DNA of 64,000 nt from Amphiduros pacificus (GCA_949316495.1 OX439001.1:54102556-54166555); one strand, 5' to 3'; positions 1-10,985 are shown, counted from the first letter of the stretch. Notes: a model not told the origin generated them from the letters alone. Program-made: numbers and translations.

Positions 1-728
1 CTTATCAGTCAGTTTGAGCCCTTTACGTTGATAATATGTCGGGACACCACAGTTTGTATGTAATTATACATCAAATAGTACAATACAAGTTTGTTCTCTG
101 GTCATTATGAATACAATATCTTACTACTTTTCCTCCAAATAATTTCTTGGAATTCCCCTAGTAATTTCCATTTATACTGAAATAAGAATATAAACTTCTC
201 ATTGTCATTGAGACTGTGTAATGAATAGTATAGGCTCGGTGTGTATGAGATATAATACACTGACACCCCCTCATGAATGCCAGAAATCTCCGCTCATGAA
301 TGCTAGAAATCTCCGCTAACGCCTCACAGATTACACTAGAAGAAAACATTGTCCAATATCAGCAACTTTTGCTCTGCTTTTACAGCAATTTCTACTTTAC
401 CTAAAATAACAGTATAATTTGCTGTCTTAAATATATTTTTTTACAGTATGACAACAGGAAATATTACAATACTGTCAATTGGATAACAATCCTTGCAATT
501 ATATTAATCTATTTCTTCCTAAAAATGTGACGTGTTGATATTGATGCAATTATCCACCATCTTTCGGCCTTCTTAATTTGGGTGCTTTCAAAGCTTGGCT
601 ACAGGTATCACAAATGGTGTTCACGGTAATACAATAGATGCGAATACTTTCGCCCCTCTCCCTTATTGTGATCACCTACAACTCTTCATTACTCCAATGA
701 TTCACCTTCAAAATCTGGCATATTCACT
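1..728. other. AT-rich non-coding stretch
   Basis: I see no gene here. The only structure is a direct duplication of a 23-bp segment at 271-293 and 294-316 with one difference. The short open frames present have no recognisable domain. Confidence 0.5.
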
Positions 729-1662
729 AATGGCTAAAACCATAATGGCTAAAACCATAATGGCTAAAACCATAATGGCTAAAACCATAATAGCTAAAAC
801 CATAATAGCTAAAACCATTGTGGGTAAAACCATAGTGGCTAAAACCAGAATGGCTAAAACCAGAATGGCTAAAACCAGAATGGCTAAAACCATTGTGGTT
901 AAAACCATAGTGGCTAAAACCATAGTGGTTAAAACCATTGTGGTTAAAACCATTGTGGTTAAAACCATAATGGCTAAAACCATAATGGCTAAAACCATAG
1001 TGGTTAAAACCATAGTGGTTAAAACCATAATGGCTAAAACCAGAATGGCTAAAACCAGAATGGCTAAAACCCTTGTGGTTAAAACCATTGTGGTTAAAAC
1101 CATAGTGGTTAAAACCATAGTGGCTAAAACCATAGTGGCTAAAACCATAGTGGTGAAAACCATAATGGCTAAAACCATAATGGCTAAAACCAGAATGGCT
1201 AAAACCATAATGGCTAAAACCCTTGTGGTTAAAACCATTGTGGTTAAAACCATAGTGGTTAAAACCATAGTGGCTAAAACCATAGTGGCTAAAACCATAG
1301 TGGTTAAAACCATAATGGCTAAAACCATAGTGGCTAAAACCATAATGGCTAAAACCATTGTGGTTAAAACCATAATGGCTAAAACCATAGTGGTTAAAAC
1401 CATAATGGCTAAAACCATAATGGCTAAAACCATAGTGGTTAAAACCATAATGGCTAAAACCATAATGGCTAAAACCATAATGGCTAAAACCATAATGGCT
1501 AAAACCATAGTGGCTAAAACCATAATGGCTAAAACCATTGTGGTTAAAACCATAATGGCTAAAACCATTGTGGTTAAAACCATAATGGCTAAAACCATTG
1601 TGGTTAAAACCATAATGGCTAAAACCAGAATGGCTAAAACCATAATGGCTAAAACCATAATG
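729..1662. repeat. 15-bp minisatellite, about 62 units
   Basis: The unit is AAAACCATAATGGCT with a few recurring variants (AGAATGGCT, ATAGTGGTT, ATTGTGGTT, CTTGTGGTT). Variants are not randomly mixed: blocks with the same order recur, for example around 1020-1140 and 1180-1300, which indicates duplication of multi-unit segments. Since 15 is divisible by three and the unit lacks stops in several frames, long repetitive open frames run through it on both strands (such as MAKTI repeats). I regard these as by-products of the repeat, not genes. Confidence 0.95.
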
Positions 1663-1691
1663 TGTTGTAGACACGATGGAAATGATATATT

Positions 1692-1998
1692 CATTTCATA
1701 CAAATTGAGGTTTTTTTTGTCTCTGGATCATGCACGTTCTTCCCATGTTCTCCTCTTTATCTCATACATTCATTTTTGTGATATCTCTTTGCACTTTTCA
1801 CTGATGGAAATACTAATTTTTACACATGATTTATCTTGTTCCTGAACTGTACATACATCATGTTACAAAAGCACATGAACACATATAAACGCATATCCAT
1901 GATAGCTACACGCCTAAATACGCACATCGTTTATGTGTGCGTACATGCATGTCCTGATTGTAATTTGAGACAAAAAAAACCTCAATTTGTATGAAATG
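1692..1998. repeat. Pair of perfect 32-bp inverted repeats, 307 bp overall
   Basis: Positions 1692-1723 and 1967-1998 are exact reverse complements of each other, separated by 243 bp with no coding features. The arrangement fits a small non-autonomous inverted-repeat element next to the minisatellite, but I could not find a clear target-site duplication. Confidence 0.6.
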
Positions 1999-2280
1999 TC
2001 ATTATGTCATTATTTTATGTCCATAATTATATTTACATTTATCCAAAATCCTGCCATTTTGTATTGTCCAGTGTGGTAAAGATTAACATTTCTCCAAAAA
2101 TCAAGTAATCTAAATTGAAAATGATCGCTCATGATCATTTGAACTATTTTCCTGAAACCCTTGTCACAAATGTACTTAATGTCATCTAAATTACATGTAG
2201 CTGAGAGATGTACAAGTTTTAATACAGATATAAATTGTATGATATTGAAAATTGTTATGTTTGATACATTGTAAATGCCA

Positions 2281-2575
2281 TCTAGTAAATGTAATCTAGT
2301 AACATTATTTTGTTTCTAGTAAGATTGTCTAGGAACAAATGTTATTAGCGGGTCAGTAGAACCAACTTGTCTAGAAACTAGTGAATTTCCTTCCTAGTTT
2401 CTAGTAATGTAACTTACTACTTTCTAGTAATTTGTATCTAGTATGATAATAAAATATTTCTAGAATCTAGACAACTTTCTAGTTTTTTCTAGTAATCTAG
2501 TAATTTAAAGTTATTAGCAAGTCAGTAGGGTGAAGTTACTAGATTTATTACTAGTTTCTAGTAATGAAAAATTTA
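2281..2575. repeat. Degenerate TCTAGTAA-rich tract
   Basis: About 18 CTAG tetramers fall within roughly 300 bp, mostly as TTTCTAGTAA or ATCTAGTAA. A longer phrase built on GTTATTAGC followed by GTCAGTAG occurs near 2341 and again near 2512, so the tract seems to descend from a tandem duplication of about 170 bp built on a short word. Confidence 0.6.
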
Positions 2576-2957
2576 GAGTGAGAGAGACGTTAGTTCAGGT
2601 TTTATGATCTCACTCGTCTGTGAGATCCTTCGGCTTGAACCAACTCATGAGATCTGTTTCCCCAGATATTGCACTCACATGTTCTTGTTTTAATATTTGC
2701 GCATGCTAGAATAATCTTGCTGTGCAAACTTAGAGTTAGATCATGTCTTACATGCATGACGATCAAAAACACGTGCTAGGAGCAAACTGATGACATGAAT
2801 ATCACCACGTGTGTCATTCTATAAGTATTCAAGAAACTAATAATCAGTCAGAATTAAATTAATGCTGCAGTAATATCATATCTTATGGTGGTGTTTATGC
2901 TTTCATGCTGTCTAGGGTAAACCTAATTAGGTATTTTATAATATAACAAATACTACT
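2576..2957. other. Unannotated AT-rich spacer
   Basis: Nothing recognisable on either strand; no open frame of note and no clear repeat. Confidence 0.4.
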
Positions 2958-3140
2958 GGCTGGAGTGTGGTGTCTGGCTGGAGTGTGGTGTCTGGCTGGA
3001 GTGTGGTGTCTGGCTGGAGTGTGGTGTCTGGCTGGAGTGTGGTGTCGGGCTGGAGTGTGGTGTCGGGCTGGAGTGTGGTGTCTGGCTGGAGTGTGGTGTC
3101 TGGCTGGGGTGTAGTGTTTGGCTGGAGTGTGGTGTCTGGC
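2958..3140. repeat. 18-bp minisatellite, about 10 units
   Basis: The unit is GGCTGGAGTGTGGTGTCT with few variants. Short repetitive open frames on both strands are consequences of the 18-bp period. Confidence 0.93.
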
Positions 3141-4351
3141 TTTCATCATGAATGACATTAATTAATTAATCAATCAGAATGTATGAGGCCAGCCAAACAA
3201 TTTTGTTCATTTGTTTTTTATCCATATTTCTCTCTCTCTCTCTCTTTTCAACAAAACACAATAACCATGGTCGGTGTAATTTGATTTTAGTGAGACAGCT
3301 TGCTTGTATCACAGTGTCATGGCCATATATCGTTTAAGCATGCCCCAAAACTCTGTGATTTCATGAATGCTTTAAAGTGCTCAAGTTTGCATTATAGATA
3401 AATATAGATAAATATGATTTTGCTGAATATTTGGAATATTTCTATTTAGTGATTACATCCACAGCCCTGGACTGAAGAAATACACTCGTCTTAGCCAATA
3501 AGATTAGTTAAGTCTCATCAGGAAAATTACTGTAATATTGTTGAAAGTGACGTGTAATCCCAAACAATCCAACAAACAAAACCAAAACTCACTTATATAG
3601 CTATATCTGCATGTCACCCATATAGGGAGTAAAATGGGTAGGTCACATTGGTGATGGTTATCCCAACAGAGCCTGACCTGACCTGATCAATATCGGATGG
3701 TGAGGTGTCAAAGAGAATCGGTCACAAATCCTTCTTGACTGAGAACCTGTGGGCTGCATCAGGCACAAGCTACCCTCTGCTATTCCCTGGTACATATCAG
3801 GCCAACTTCATGCTGATGAGCTGGTCACATCTTTCATGTAAAGAATATTTGTCAAGCTATCACAGGGTGGCGAAATAAAAAGATAACACAATGATTATTT
3901 TTGACAAATATTTGGAATTAACCCATAGAAGCTCGATTTGAGATCAGTTTGTCAATGTATGCAATGCACACCATTTTAATTATGAAAAGCATTAAAATGT
4001 GTTAGGTGAAACATGCCTATTTTGAACATAACAAAGTAATAGTAATAGCTTAGAGTAATTATAATTACTCCAAGGTTAAAGTAACTGGACATCATTTTTA
4101 CTTTTATATATTTATTCATCTATTTATCCAGGACAACAGGTTCTGGTTGTCTGATGTTCTAGTTTGAGCAATTTAAATATAGTGGCTAGTTTACTGAAGA
4201 ATTTAAAGGTAATGGAATTGAAATGGGATGATCATTTCAATTCAAAACACATATTTTTTTCAAAGTAATATTTAAATTGCTGCACGTTTTCACTCACTCA
4301 CAGGTTACACCTATCAGATTTGTTTCACAATAAATATATATTTAAAATAAA
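3141..4351. other. Non-coding spacer with a short (CT)n run
   Basis: A dinucleotide CT run lies at about 3229-3246. The rest is AT-rich and shows no gene, RNA or clear mobile element. Confidence 0.4.
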
Positions 4352-6345
4352 ATGGAGCTAAATGAGGGAAAGACTGAAATACGAATTTGTGCCAACAGAA
4401 GTAGTTACTCTGATTTAGAAAGAAGATTAGCTCATTAGAAGTATATAAATAGGAATCATCAAACCCAAAGAGTCAGTAGTAGACCTGGGCATCACATTTG
4501 ATTTTAACATGGATAGGAAGATGTGCAGATTAGGCCGCTACCACCATAGTAACATATCTGACATTAGACAGTGTCTCGACAATAACGCTGTGACATCTGT
4601 CTCGGACTATGGAAATGGTCATCTAGCAGACCTACTAGCATCTAATATTATAATACTGCAATTATTGCAGACCTCCTTGCATCTCACGTTATAAAACGAC
4701 AAATATTGCAGACCTCCTTGCATCTCACGTTATAAAACGACAAATATTGCAGACCTCCTTGCATCTCACATTATAAAACGACAAATATTGCAGACCTCCT
4801 TGCATCTCACGTTATAAAACGACAAATATTACAGACCTCCTTGCATCTCACATTATAAAACGACAAATATTGCAGACCTCCTTGCATCTCACATTATAAA
4901 ACAGCAAATATTGCAGACCACCTTGCATCTCACATTATAAAACAGCAAATATTGCAGACCGCCTTGCATCTCACATTATAAAACGACAAATATTGCAGAC
5001 TTCCTTGCATCTAACATTATAAAACGGCAAATATTGCAGACCTCCTTGCATCTAACATTATAAAACGGCAAATAATGCAGACCTCCTTGCATCTCACATT
5101 ATAAAACGACAAATATTGCAGACCTACTAGCATCTAAAATTATAAAACGGCAAATATTGCAGACCTCCTTGCATCTCACATTATAAAACGGCAAATATTG
5201 CAGACCTCCTTGCATCTAATATTATAAAACGGCAAATATTGCAGACCTCCTTGCATCTAATATTATAAAACGGCAAGTATTGCAGACCTCCTTGCATCTA
5301 ACATTATAAAACGGCAAATGTTGCAGACCTCCTTGCATCTCACATTATAAAACGACAAATATTGCAGACCTACTAGCATCTAAAATTATAAAACGGCAAA
5401 TATTGCAGACCTCCTTGCATCTAATATTATAAAACGGCAAATATTGCAGACCTCCTTGCATCTAAAATTATAAAACGGCAAATATTGCAGACCTCCTTGC
5501 ATCTAAAATTATAAAACGGCAAATATTGCAGACCTCCTTGTATCTAATATTATAAAACGGCAAATATTGCAGACCTCCTTGCATCTAATATTATAAAACG
5601 GCAAATATTGCAGACCTCCTTGCATCTCACATTATAAAACGACAAGTATTGCAGACCTCCTTGCATCTCACATTATAAAACGACAAATATTGCAGACCTC
5701 CTTGCATCTCACATTATAAAACGACAAATAATGCAGACCTCCTTGCATCTTATATTATAAAACGGCAAATATTGCAGACCTACTTGCATCTCACATTATA
5801 AAACGACAAATATTGCAGACCTCCTTGCATCTAAAATTATAAAACGACAAATATTGCAGACCTCCTTGCATCTCACATTATAAAACGACAAATAATGCAG
5901 ACCTACTAGCATCTAAAATTATAAAACGGCAAATATTGCAGACCTACTAGCATCTAAAATTATAAAACGGCAAATATTGCAGACCTCCTTGCATCTCACA
6001 TTATAAAACGGCAAATATTGCAGACCTCCTTGCATCTAATATTATAAAACGGCAAATATTGCAGACCTCCTTGCATCTAATATTATAAAACTGCAAATAA
6101 TGCAGAACTCTGCAGCACAACATCGGCGAAGATCTGTAAAGCATCAAATAAACGATTAAACTTTGCAGTTCCGTGATCACCTTTTGGGGCGGGATTTCCT
6201 CCATTACAGCCCCATAATTCTTGAGTGATCTCCCTTAAGGCATTGCAACTAGTAGCTCAGTAGATGTCTTCAGGAAATTGCCGAAGACCTTTACTGTTCC
6301 AGACTCATTATTCCGATAAATGTTACAAAAAACGCTTTATAATCT
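4352..6345 (+). mobile_element. Decayed CR1/L2-like LINE fragment interrupted by a 41-bp array
   Basis: The left part translates in broken frames to pieces typical of the C-terminal reverse transcriptase of CR1/L2-type LINEs: MELNEGKTEI near 4352, VDLGITFDFNMDRKM near 4480-4520 and SNISDIRQCLDNNAVTS near 4550-4590. After the array, the reading resumes as MQNSAA at about 6098-6115, with degraded tail sequence to roughly 6345. The fragment at 14070-14830 is a less decayed relative (DHIRNLAAIRQCLNEKTTL, then GLPQSDIQKLQYLQNSAARV) and gives the alignment needed to read this one. The element is 5' truncated, lacks its endonuclease and cannot be functional. Confidence 0.7.
4626..6105 (+). repeat. 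41-bp minisatellite, 36 units, derived from LINE RT sequence
   Basis: Each unit begins GCAGACCTCCTTGCATCT and continues with a segment ending near ATAAAACGGCAAATATT. The first unit starts at 4626 and the last at 6061, a distance of 1435 = 35 x 41, so net length has been kept exactly. The unit corresponds to the RT segment that reads GLPQSDIQKLQYLQ in the relative at about 14410-14450. The array is bounded by GCAGACCT at its start and GCAGAACT at its end, short similar sequences that could have seeded the duplication. Confidence 0.93.
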
Positions 6346-7049
6346 TTTATATCATTATTTTCCTATTATCAAGAGAAGTTGAGTGTTGCAGCTAGACATG
6401 GTCAGTGAGATTGATTTCTGGAGCTACAAATGATTAGTAAAATGTAATCTGCCCATCTTTCCACCTGCAAAAATGTGAATGATATTTTATTAGGAAGGTA
6501 AATATTTCAATTCTATCTTTTGCTTTGGGTTTTTATTTTATTAAAAATATTTTTTGGTTTGGGTTCTAAACAGGTGTAGAGCACAGATACTTCAATGTTC
6601 GATATTCTAACAAACGTGTTGAGCTGATTGTTCATTTTTTGTGATCTGAAAACTAAAAACTTGTCATAAAGAATACCTGTACTTGTTTGTGCAGATGGCC
6701 ATGAGAATTATTTGGCATCTAACAATCAGAAAATATAGGATTTAATTCGATGGGTGATGACATCTTCCAAAAGTAATCTCACGGGTCTGTGAGCTTTATC
6801 TTCCATTAGTACACATGTTGAACAACAACACACCTTATATTCTATTGCTAATTGCAGAGACACATTTGATATACAAATACAGTTTGAAATGTGAAGCATG
6901 ACATTATATTTGACAGATAGTGCCTGTACACCTTGTGACAAATACCATTTAGCGATACTCTATGAAGACACTGATCATCCCTTGTGGTGGAGCGGGAGAA
7001 CTAATAATGAACTTATTTATGGTGTGTTAGGTTTACATCACATCTAGAG
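6346..7049. other. Intergenic spacer upstream of the first receptor gene
   Basis: AT-rich, with no coding potential that I trust. It probably holds distal promoter sequence of the receptor gene, but I recognise no specific site. Confidence 0.4.
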
Positions 7050-7057
7050 TATAAAAG
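7050..7057 (+). promoter_or_regulatory. TATA box of the first receptor gene
   Basis: TATAAAAG lies 114 bp upstream of the ATG at 7171. The expected start of transcription, about 30 bp downstream, leaves a 5' leader of about 90 nt with no intron needed, which agrees with a single-exon gene. Confidence 0.55.
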
Positions 7058-7170
7058 GACACCAGAGTCCATGATGCCATCACATCCATCTCTTGGTCAG
7101 TTCTGGCTAGAGTTCCTCTTGAAGAAGGTGGGAAGTTAGTCAGGGCCTGGTGGTTCTGTTTCACGTGACC

Positions 7171-8253
7171 ATGTCTGTCTCCTTTAACTCCACCATAACT
7201 TGTCAATTTGGGCTTGATCATGACCAGCTGGTCAAGAATATTGGACTAATTTTAGGGTTATCTTTCTTGAGTGCTATCACATTTTTTGGTAATCTGATGA
7301 TCATCATGGCTATTGTTATGGAGCCTCGTCTGAATACTATTTCTAACCAGTTTTACATCAGCCTTGCCACAGCTGACACGATGGTGGGTCTGCTCTCCAT
7401 GCCTGCCATGCTGGTCTCCACTGTCCACGGCTGCTGGCCTCTGGGTATCATCATGTGTGACCTCTGGACCTCAGTAGACTCCTTTGCCTGCGTGGCATCT
7501 TTCTTGGGTCTGTGCTTCATCGCTCATGATCGCTATTGTGCTGTCTCAGATCCTTTCAAACATCTGCGCACTCAGAGTTTGGCCAAAACCAGGAAGACTA
7601 TTGTGCTAGTGTGGACTATTTCAGTGCTGGGCTGGTCGCCCGCTATAATCTATTATCGCTTCACTAAGGTCGGTGATGATGCAGATTGTTACTTTGCCCC
7701 CGGTTTATTCTTTGCTCTGGGAATATGTCTCTTTATTTACTACATCCCAGTGACCTTCATGTTGACGTATTATGCTAAGTTGTATGGTATTATCAAGCGA
7801 TCTCTGAGGGGCACAGTAAAAGTCAATGGAAAGAAAGCTGAAGTGGAAATAGGCACTGAAATCACATCTTCTAATCAAACTATGGTGTCCACCATAGATG
7901 CTACAGCTGAGCCCCCCACCGTGGCTAAACCTAAGGAGATAACGGTGAAGACACAGCGAGCAAGGGAAGAGCAGCAGAGCCGGGCGAGGAAGGAGCAGCG
8001 AGCGGCGAGGACCCTAGGCCTCATTATGTTCATCTTTATCGGCTGCTGGTCAATGTGGATGGCCGTGTGGCCCGTCACTAACATCTTCCCGGACGTCCTA
8101 CCCGGATGGACCTTCGACGTAGCTTGCTGGATGGCCTGCGGGAACTCTGCCATCAATCCCTTCCTCTATGTCTTCTCCAATCCTGATTTTCGATATGGAT
8201 GTCTGAATGTTATCAAGCGCATTAAAGGAAGAATATTGGGAGGGACTAATTAG
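7171..8253 (+). CDS. Class A (rhodopsin-family) amine-receptor-like GPCR, intronless
   Basis: A 360-residue seven-helix receptor in a single exon; the first in-frame ATG is at 7171. It has an N-glycosylation site (NST) in a short N-terminus, GN in helix 1, LATAD in helix 2 and C3.25 pairing with the loop-2 cysteine in DCYF. Helix 3 carries D3.32 and ends in HDRYCAV, W4.50 is present, helix 5 has P5.50 and Y5.58, helix 6 starts KEQRAARTLG, and helix 7 has NSAINPFLY. D3.32 and W7.40 are hallmarks of biogenic-amine receptors. However, the CWxP motif reads CWSMW (no P6.50), position 7.43 is Cys rather than Tyr, and helix 5 lacks the serines that bind catechols. It should act at the plasma membrane through G proteins; ligand unknown. 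AATAAA at 8297-8302 probably ends the mRNA. A paralogue follows 1.1 kb downstream. Confidence 0.92.
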   Translation: MSVSFNSTITCQFGLDHDQLVKNIGLILGLSFLSAITFFGNLMIIMAIVMEPRLNTISNQFYISLATADTMVGLLSMPAMLVSTVHGCWPLGIIMCDLWTSVDSFACVASFLGLCFIAHDRYCAVSDPFKHLRTQSLAKTRKTIVLVWTISVLGWSPAIIYYRFTKVGDDADCYFAPGLFFALGICLFIYYIPVTFMLTYYAKLYGIIKRSLRGTVKVNGKKAEVEIGTEITSSNQTMVSTIDATAEPPTVAKPKEITVKTQRAREEQQSRARKEQRAARTLGLIMFIFIGCWSMWMAVWPVTNIFPDVLPGWTFDVACWMACGNSAINPFLYVFSNPDFRYGCLNVIKRIKGRILGGTN

Positions 8254-9120
8254 ATAATTCAGACTAATTTATTTTCTAAAAGATAGATCAACTAGGAATA
8301 AAATTGAGTTAGATTTGTATTTGCATGAAACAAGACTCAAAGATTACGAATAGTTTATTATTATATACTATATAATATATTTAGTTCAGTACTCAAAATC
8401 CAGTCATTTCTAAACTAATGATCCATTAAGAATATTTGATTAAGTAAACTTAAAATAGCATAAGATAAATTAAAGATTCCATGCAATGTTAATAAAAAGA
8501 ACAAAATCGCTATAAAAAGGTTTAATGATGTTTATTATAACCTTACACTAAACTAACATTAAACTCCCGTATCAGGTGAAAATTTCGGTTTTATGTCCAA
8601 CACAGAAGATGAAGATTGTGCCCAGAAAAAAGGGATATTAATGTTTCATCAACTAATACACAAATGAATATCGTATAATCTCCAATAATACATGCATGGT
8701 GATCAATGTACGTCATTTGAACTAACAGAAAATATCCAATTGCCAATATGGAATGGATAACTTTTTCTTTTAACCTGGATCGATGACTACAAAGAAAAAA
8801 AATAATAAATCAGTTCATATTGGTTAACATTGGTTAACACAAATATTATAAAAAAGCACAAAGAATGAATTTTCATTAATTTATCAGGTATTCCCAAATG
8901 TGACCAAATTATTTCAAACCATCTCCATTTGATGTGATGCATCAAGCAATTTGGAGCATTAACTTCACAAACCATATATTGTACTACGACTGATCATATG
9001 CTGCATTGTGAGTTGATCAATGCAATCAATATGAATAACAGATCTCTTGAAATGTGCAATTATATTCATAAAGAGGACAATAGAAATTCTATTGCATTCA
9101 TATGTCTCATAGACTTCTCA
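8254..9120. other. Spacer between the tandem receptor genes
   Basis: AT-rich. It includes the likely polyadenylation signal of the first receptor at 8297-8302; no other gene or repeat recognised. Confidence 0.45.
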
Positions 9121-9134
9121 ATATATATATAAGG
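9121..9134 (+). promoter_or_regulatory. Possible TATA box of the second receptor gene
   Basis: A TATATATATAAGG stretch lies about 210 bp upstream of the ATG at 9339. AT-rich runs are common in this DNA, so the call rests mainly on position. Confidence 0.3.
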
Positions 9135-9338
9135 CATTATTCACTACGAAGTATTGCCTGGAAAACCCGTCTCTGTGAAACGACACGGAAAATACAGATG
9201 ACCTTGAATAGAAATTAAGGAATTGTTAACAATATTTGAAATCTATTATTTGAAATATATTATGTAGGACTTTATATCTGTCTACATCAAACGAGCTGTC
9301 TCGAATCACTGAATACTTCTACGTGAGGGAATCTGGAG

Positions 9339-10499
9339 ATGTCTGGAATGGTGGACGCGGTGTCGGCAGTCCTCCCCGGGGCTGACGCCTTCACCTCCTC
9401 CCTGACCGCCGCCAACCTCAGCCTGCCCCAGGCATCTTCGTGCCCTTTTGGTCTGGAGAAGGAACCCCTGGCGGAGAACATGGCCCTCATCATCGGGCTG
9501 TGCGTGGTCAGCGGAGTGACCTTCTTCGGTAATGTTCTCATCATCCTCGCAATCATCATGGAGCCTCGCCTTAACACTATTTCTAACCAGTATTACATCA
9601 GCCTCGCCTCGGCCGACGCCATTGTCGGGTTCCTGTCCATGCCCGCCATGCTGATAGCCACGGTTCACGGCTGCTGGCCGCTAGGACTCCGGGTGTGCGA
9701 CTTCTGGACCTTCATCGATTCCATGGCTTGTATCGCTTCTTTTCTGAGTTTGTGCTTCATTGGTCATGACCGATATTGCGCTGTCTCTGACCCCTTCAAG
9801 CACATGAGGACCCAGAGCAAACGGCGGGTTCGCGTCAGGATCCTGATCATATGGGTCGTGGCCTCAGTGTCATGTACTCCAGCCATCATCCTCACCCGGC
9901 AACGGAATGGAACCCTCGACTCCACCGGCTGTGAGTTCACCCCGGGTCTGGTCATAGCCCTGGCGATCTCACTATTTATTTTCTACATCCCTATCAGCTT
10001 CATGTTGACCTATTACATCCGCCTGTACAGCATCATCAGGAGGACCTTGCGCAGCTCAGTCGCGGTCGGCGGCGGCGCCAAGAAAATGGCCCTGGAAGTG
10101 GGAACGGAAATCTCTACCGGAAATGACACAAGTATCTCGGTCCTGGACTCCTCGGACAACGGATCTGTCACCAAACCTGCCGAGACTAAAGGTGAGAAGG
10201 CCACGAAGAAACGAGAGAGCGATGAGCAGAGGTCCCGGATGAAGAAGGAGCAGAGGGCGGCCCGGACGCTGGGCCTCATCATCGTCGTCTTCATCAGCTG
10301 CTGGACGCTTTGGATGATCAGCTGGCCCCTTAAGAACATGTTTCCCAATCTTTTGCCTGAGTGGATGCTGGAGTTTGCTTGCTGGCTGGCGTGCGGCAAC
10401 TCCGCTCTCAACCCCTTCCTGTATGTGTTCAGTAACCGGGATTTCCGCATCGGTTGTATGAGAGTGCTCAGGAGACTCTTTCTGTGTAAACGTCACTAG
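9339..10499 (+). CDS. Class A amine-receptor-like GPCR, tandem paralogue, intronless
   Basis: A 386-residue paralogue of the receptor encoded 1.1 kb upstream, same strand, also in one exon. The cores match closely (EPRLNTISNQ, LSMPAML, TVHGCWPLG, HDRYCAVSDPFKH, KEQRAARTLGLI). It keeps D3.32, C3.25 with the loop-2 cysteine in GCEF, W4.50, P5.50, NSALNPFLY and W7.40. It shares the unusual helix 6, here CWTLW instead of CWxP, and lacks Tyr at 7.43, so these changes predate the duplication. Loop 3 is longer and rich in Ser, Lys and Glu, and the short C-tail has two Cys that could be palmitoylated. Third codon positions are strikingly G/C-rich compared with the upstream copy. AATAAA lies at 10576-10581. 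Ligand and G-protein partner cannot be told from sequence. Confidence 0.92.
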   Translation: MSGMVDAVSAVLPGADAFTSSLTAANLSLPQASSCPFGLEKEPLAENMALIIGLCVVSGVTFFGNVLIILAIIMEPRLNTISNQYYISLASADAIVGFLSMPAMLIATVHGCWPLGLRVCDFWTFIDSMACIASFLSLCFIGHDRYCAVSDPFKHMRTQSKRRVRVRILIIWVVASVSCTPAIILTRQRNGTLDSTGCEFTPGLVIALAISLFIFYIPISFMLTYYIRLYSIIRRTLRSSVAVGGGAKKMALEVGTEISTGNDTSISVLDSSDNGSVTKPAETKGEKATKKRESDEQRSRMKKEQRAARTLGLIIVVFISCWTLWMISWPLKNMFPNLLPEWMLEFACWLACGNSALNPFLYVFSNRDFRIGCMRVLRRLFLCKRH

Positions 10500-10812
10500 A
10501 GAAACTATCTGTCTGTAAATGTATCTTTTATTTCTCCCTTAAACCGCTACATACCTTTCCTTCCGCAAAATAGTAAATAAAAACTAAGATATTTCAAATC
10601 ATAAAAGAGAAGACTTTGAGGCATACAGACACATCAGCATATTTAAGTCATCAATGTAATTTCATGAAATTGAACAAAAATCAAGCAAAGTGTATCACAA
10701 AAAGTAACTCAGTAAAAAATAATATTTTATTTTTTTAAAAAGTAGACACAATGGAAGATGTTAATGAACTGGACCACGGTAATGGACGATGATTATGGAC
10801 GTCAATAGAAAC

Positions 10813-10985
10813 AATGGACTATGCTAATGGACTATGCTAATGGACTATGCTAATGGACTATGCTAATGGACGATGCTAATGGACGATGCTAATGGACTAT
10901 GCTAATGGACTAGGCCAATGGTCTGTGCTGATGGATTATGCAAATGACCTAGGCTAATATACTAGGCTAATGGACTAGGCTAATG
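10813..10985. repeat. 13-bp minisatellite
   Basis: Units of AATGGACTATGCT with drifted copies (ACGATGCT, ACTAGGCT) begin about 310 bp after the second receptor gene. Units are clean at the left and degenerate to the right. Confidence 0.85.

Noticed and set aside
595-1845. Long open frames (MAKTI, HYGFS and MVLAI repeats) on both strands
   Set aside because: They coincide with the stop-free 15-bp minisatellite, occur in several frames at once and lack gene signals.
4626-6105. CRISPR-like regular repeats
   Set aside because: Units are contiguous tandem copies without unique spacers, in an animal genome; the unit is of LINE origin.
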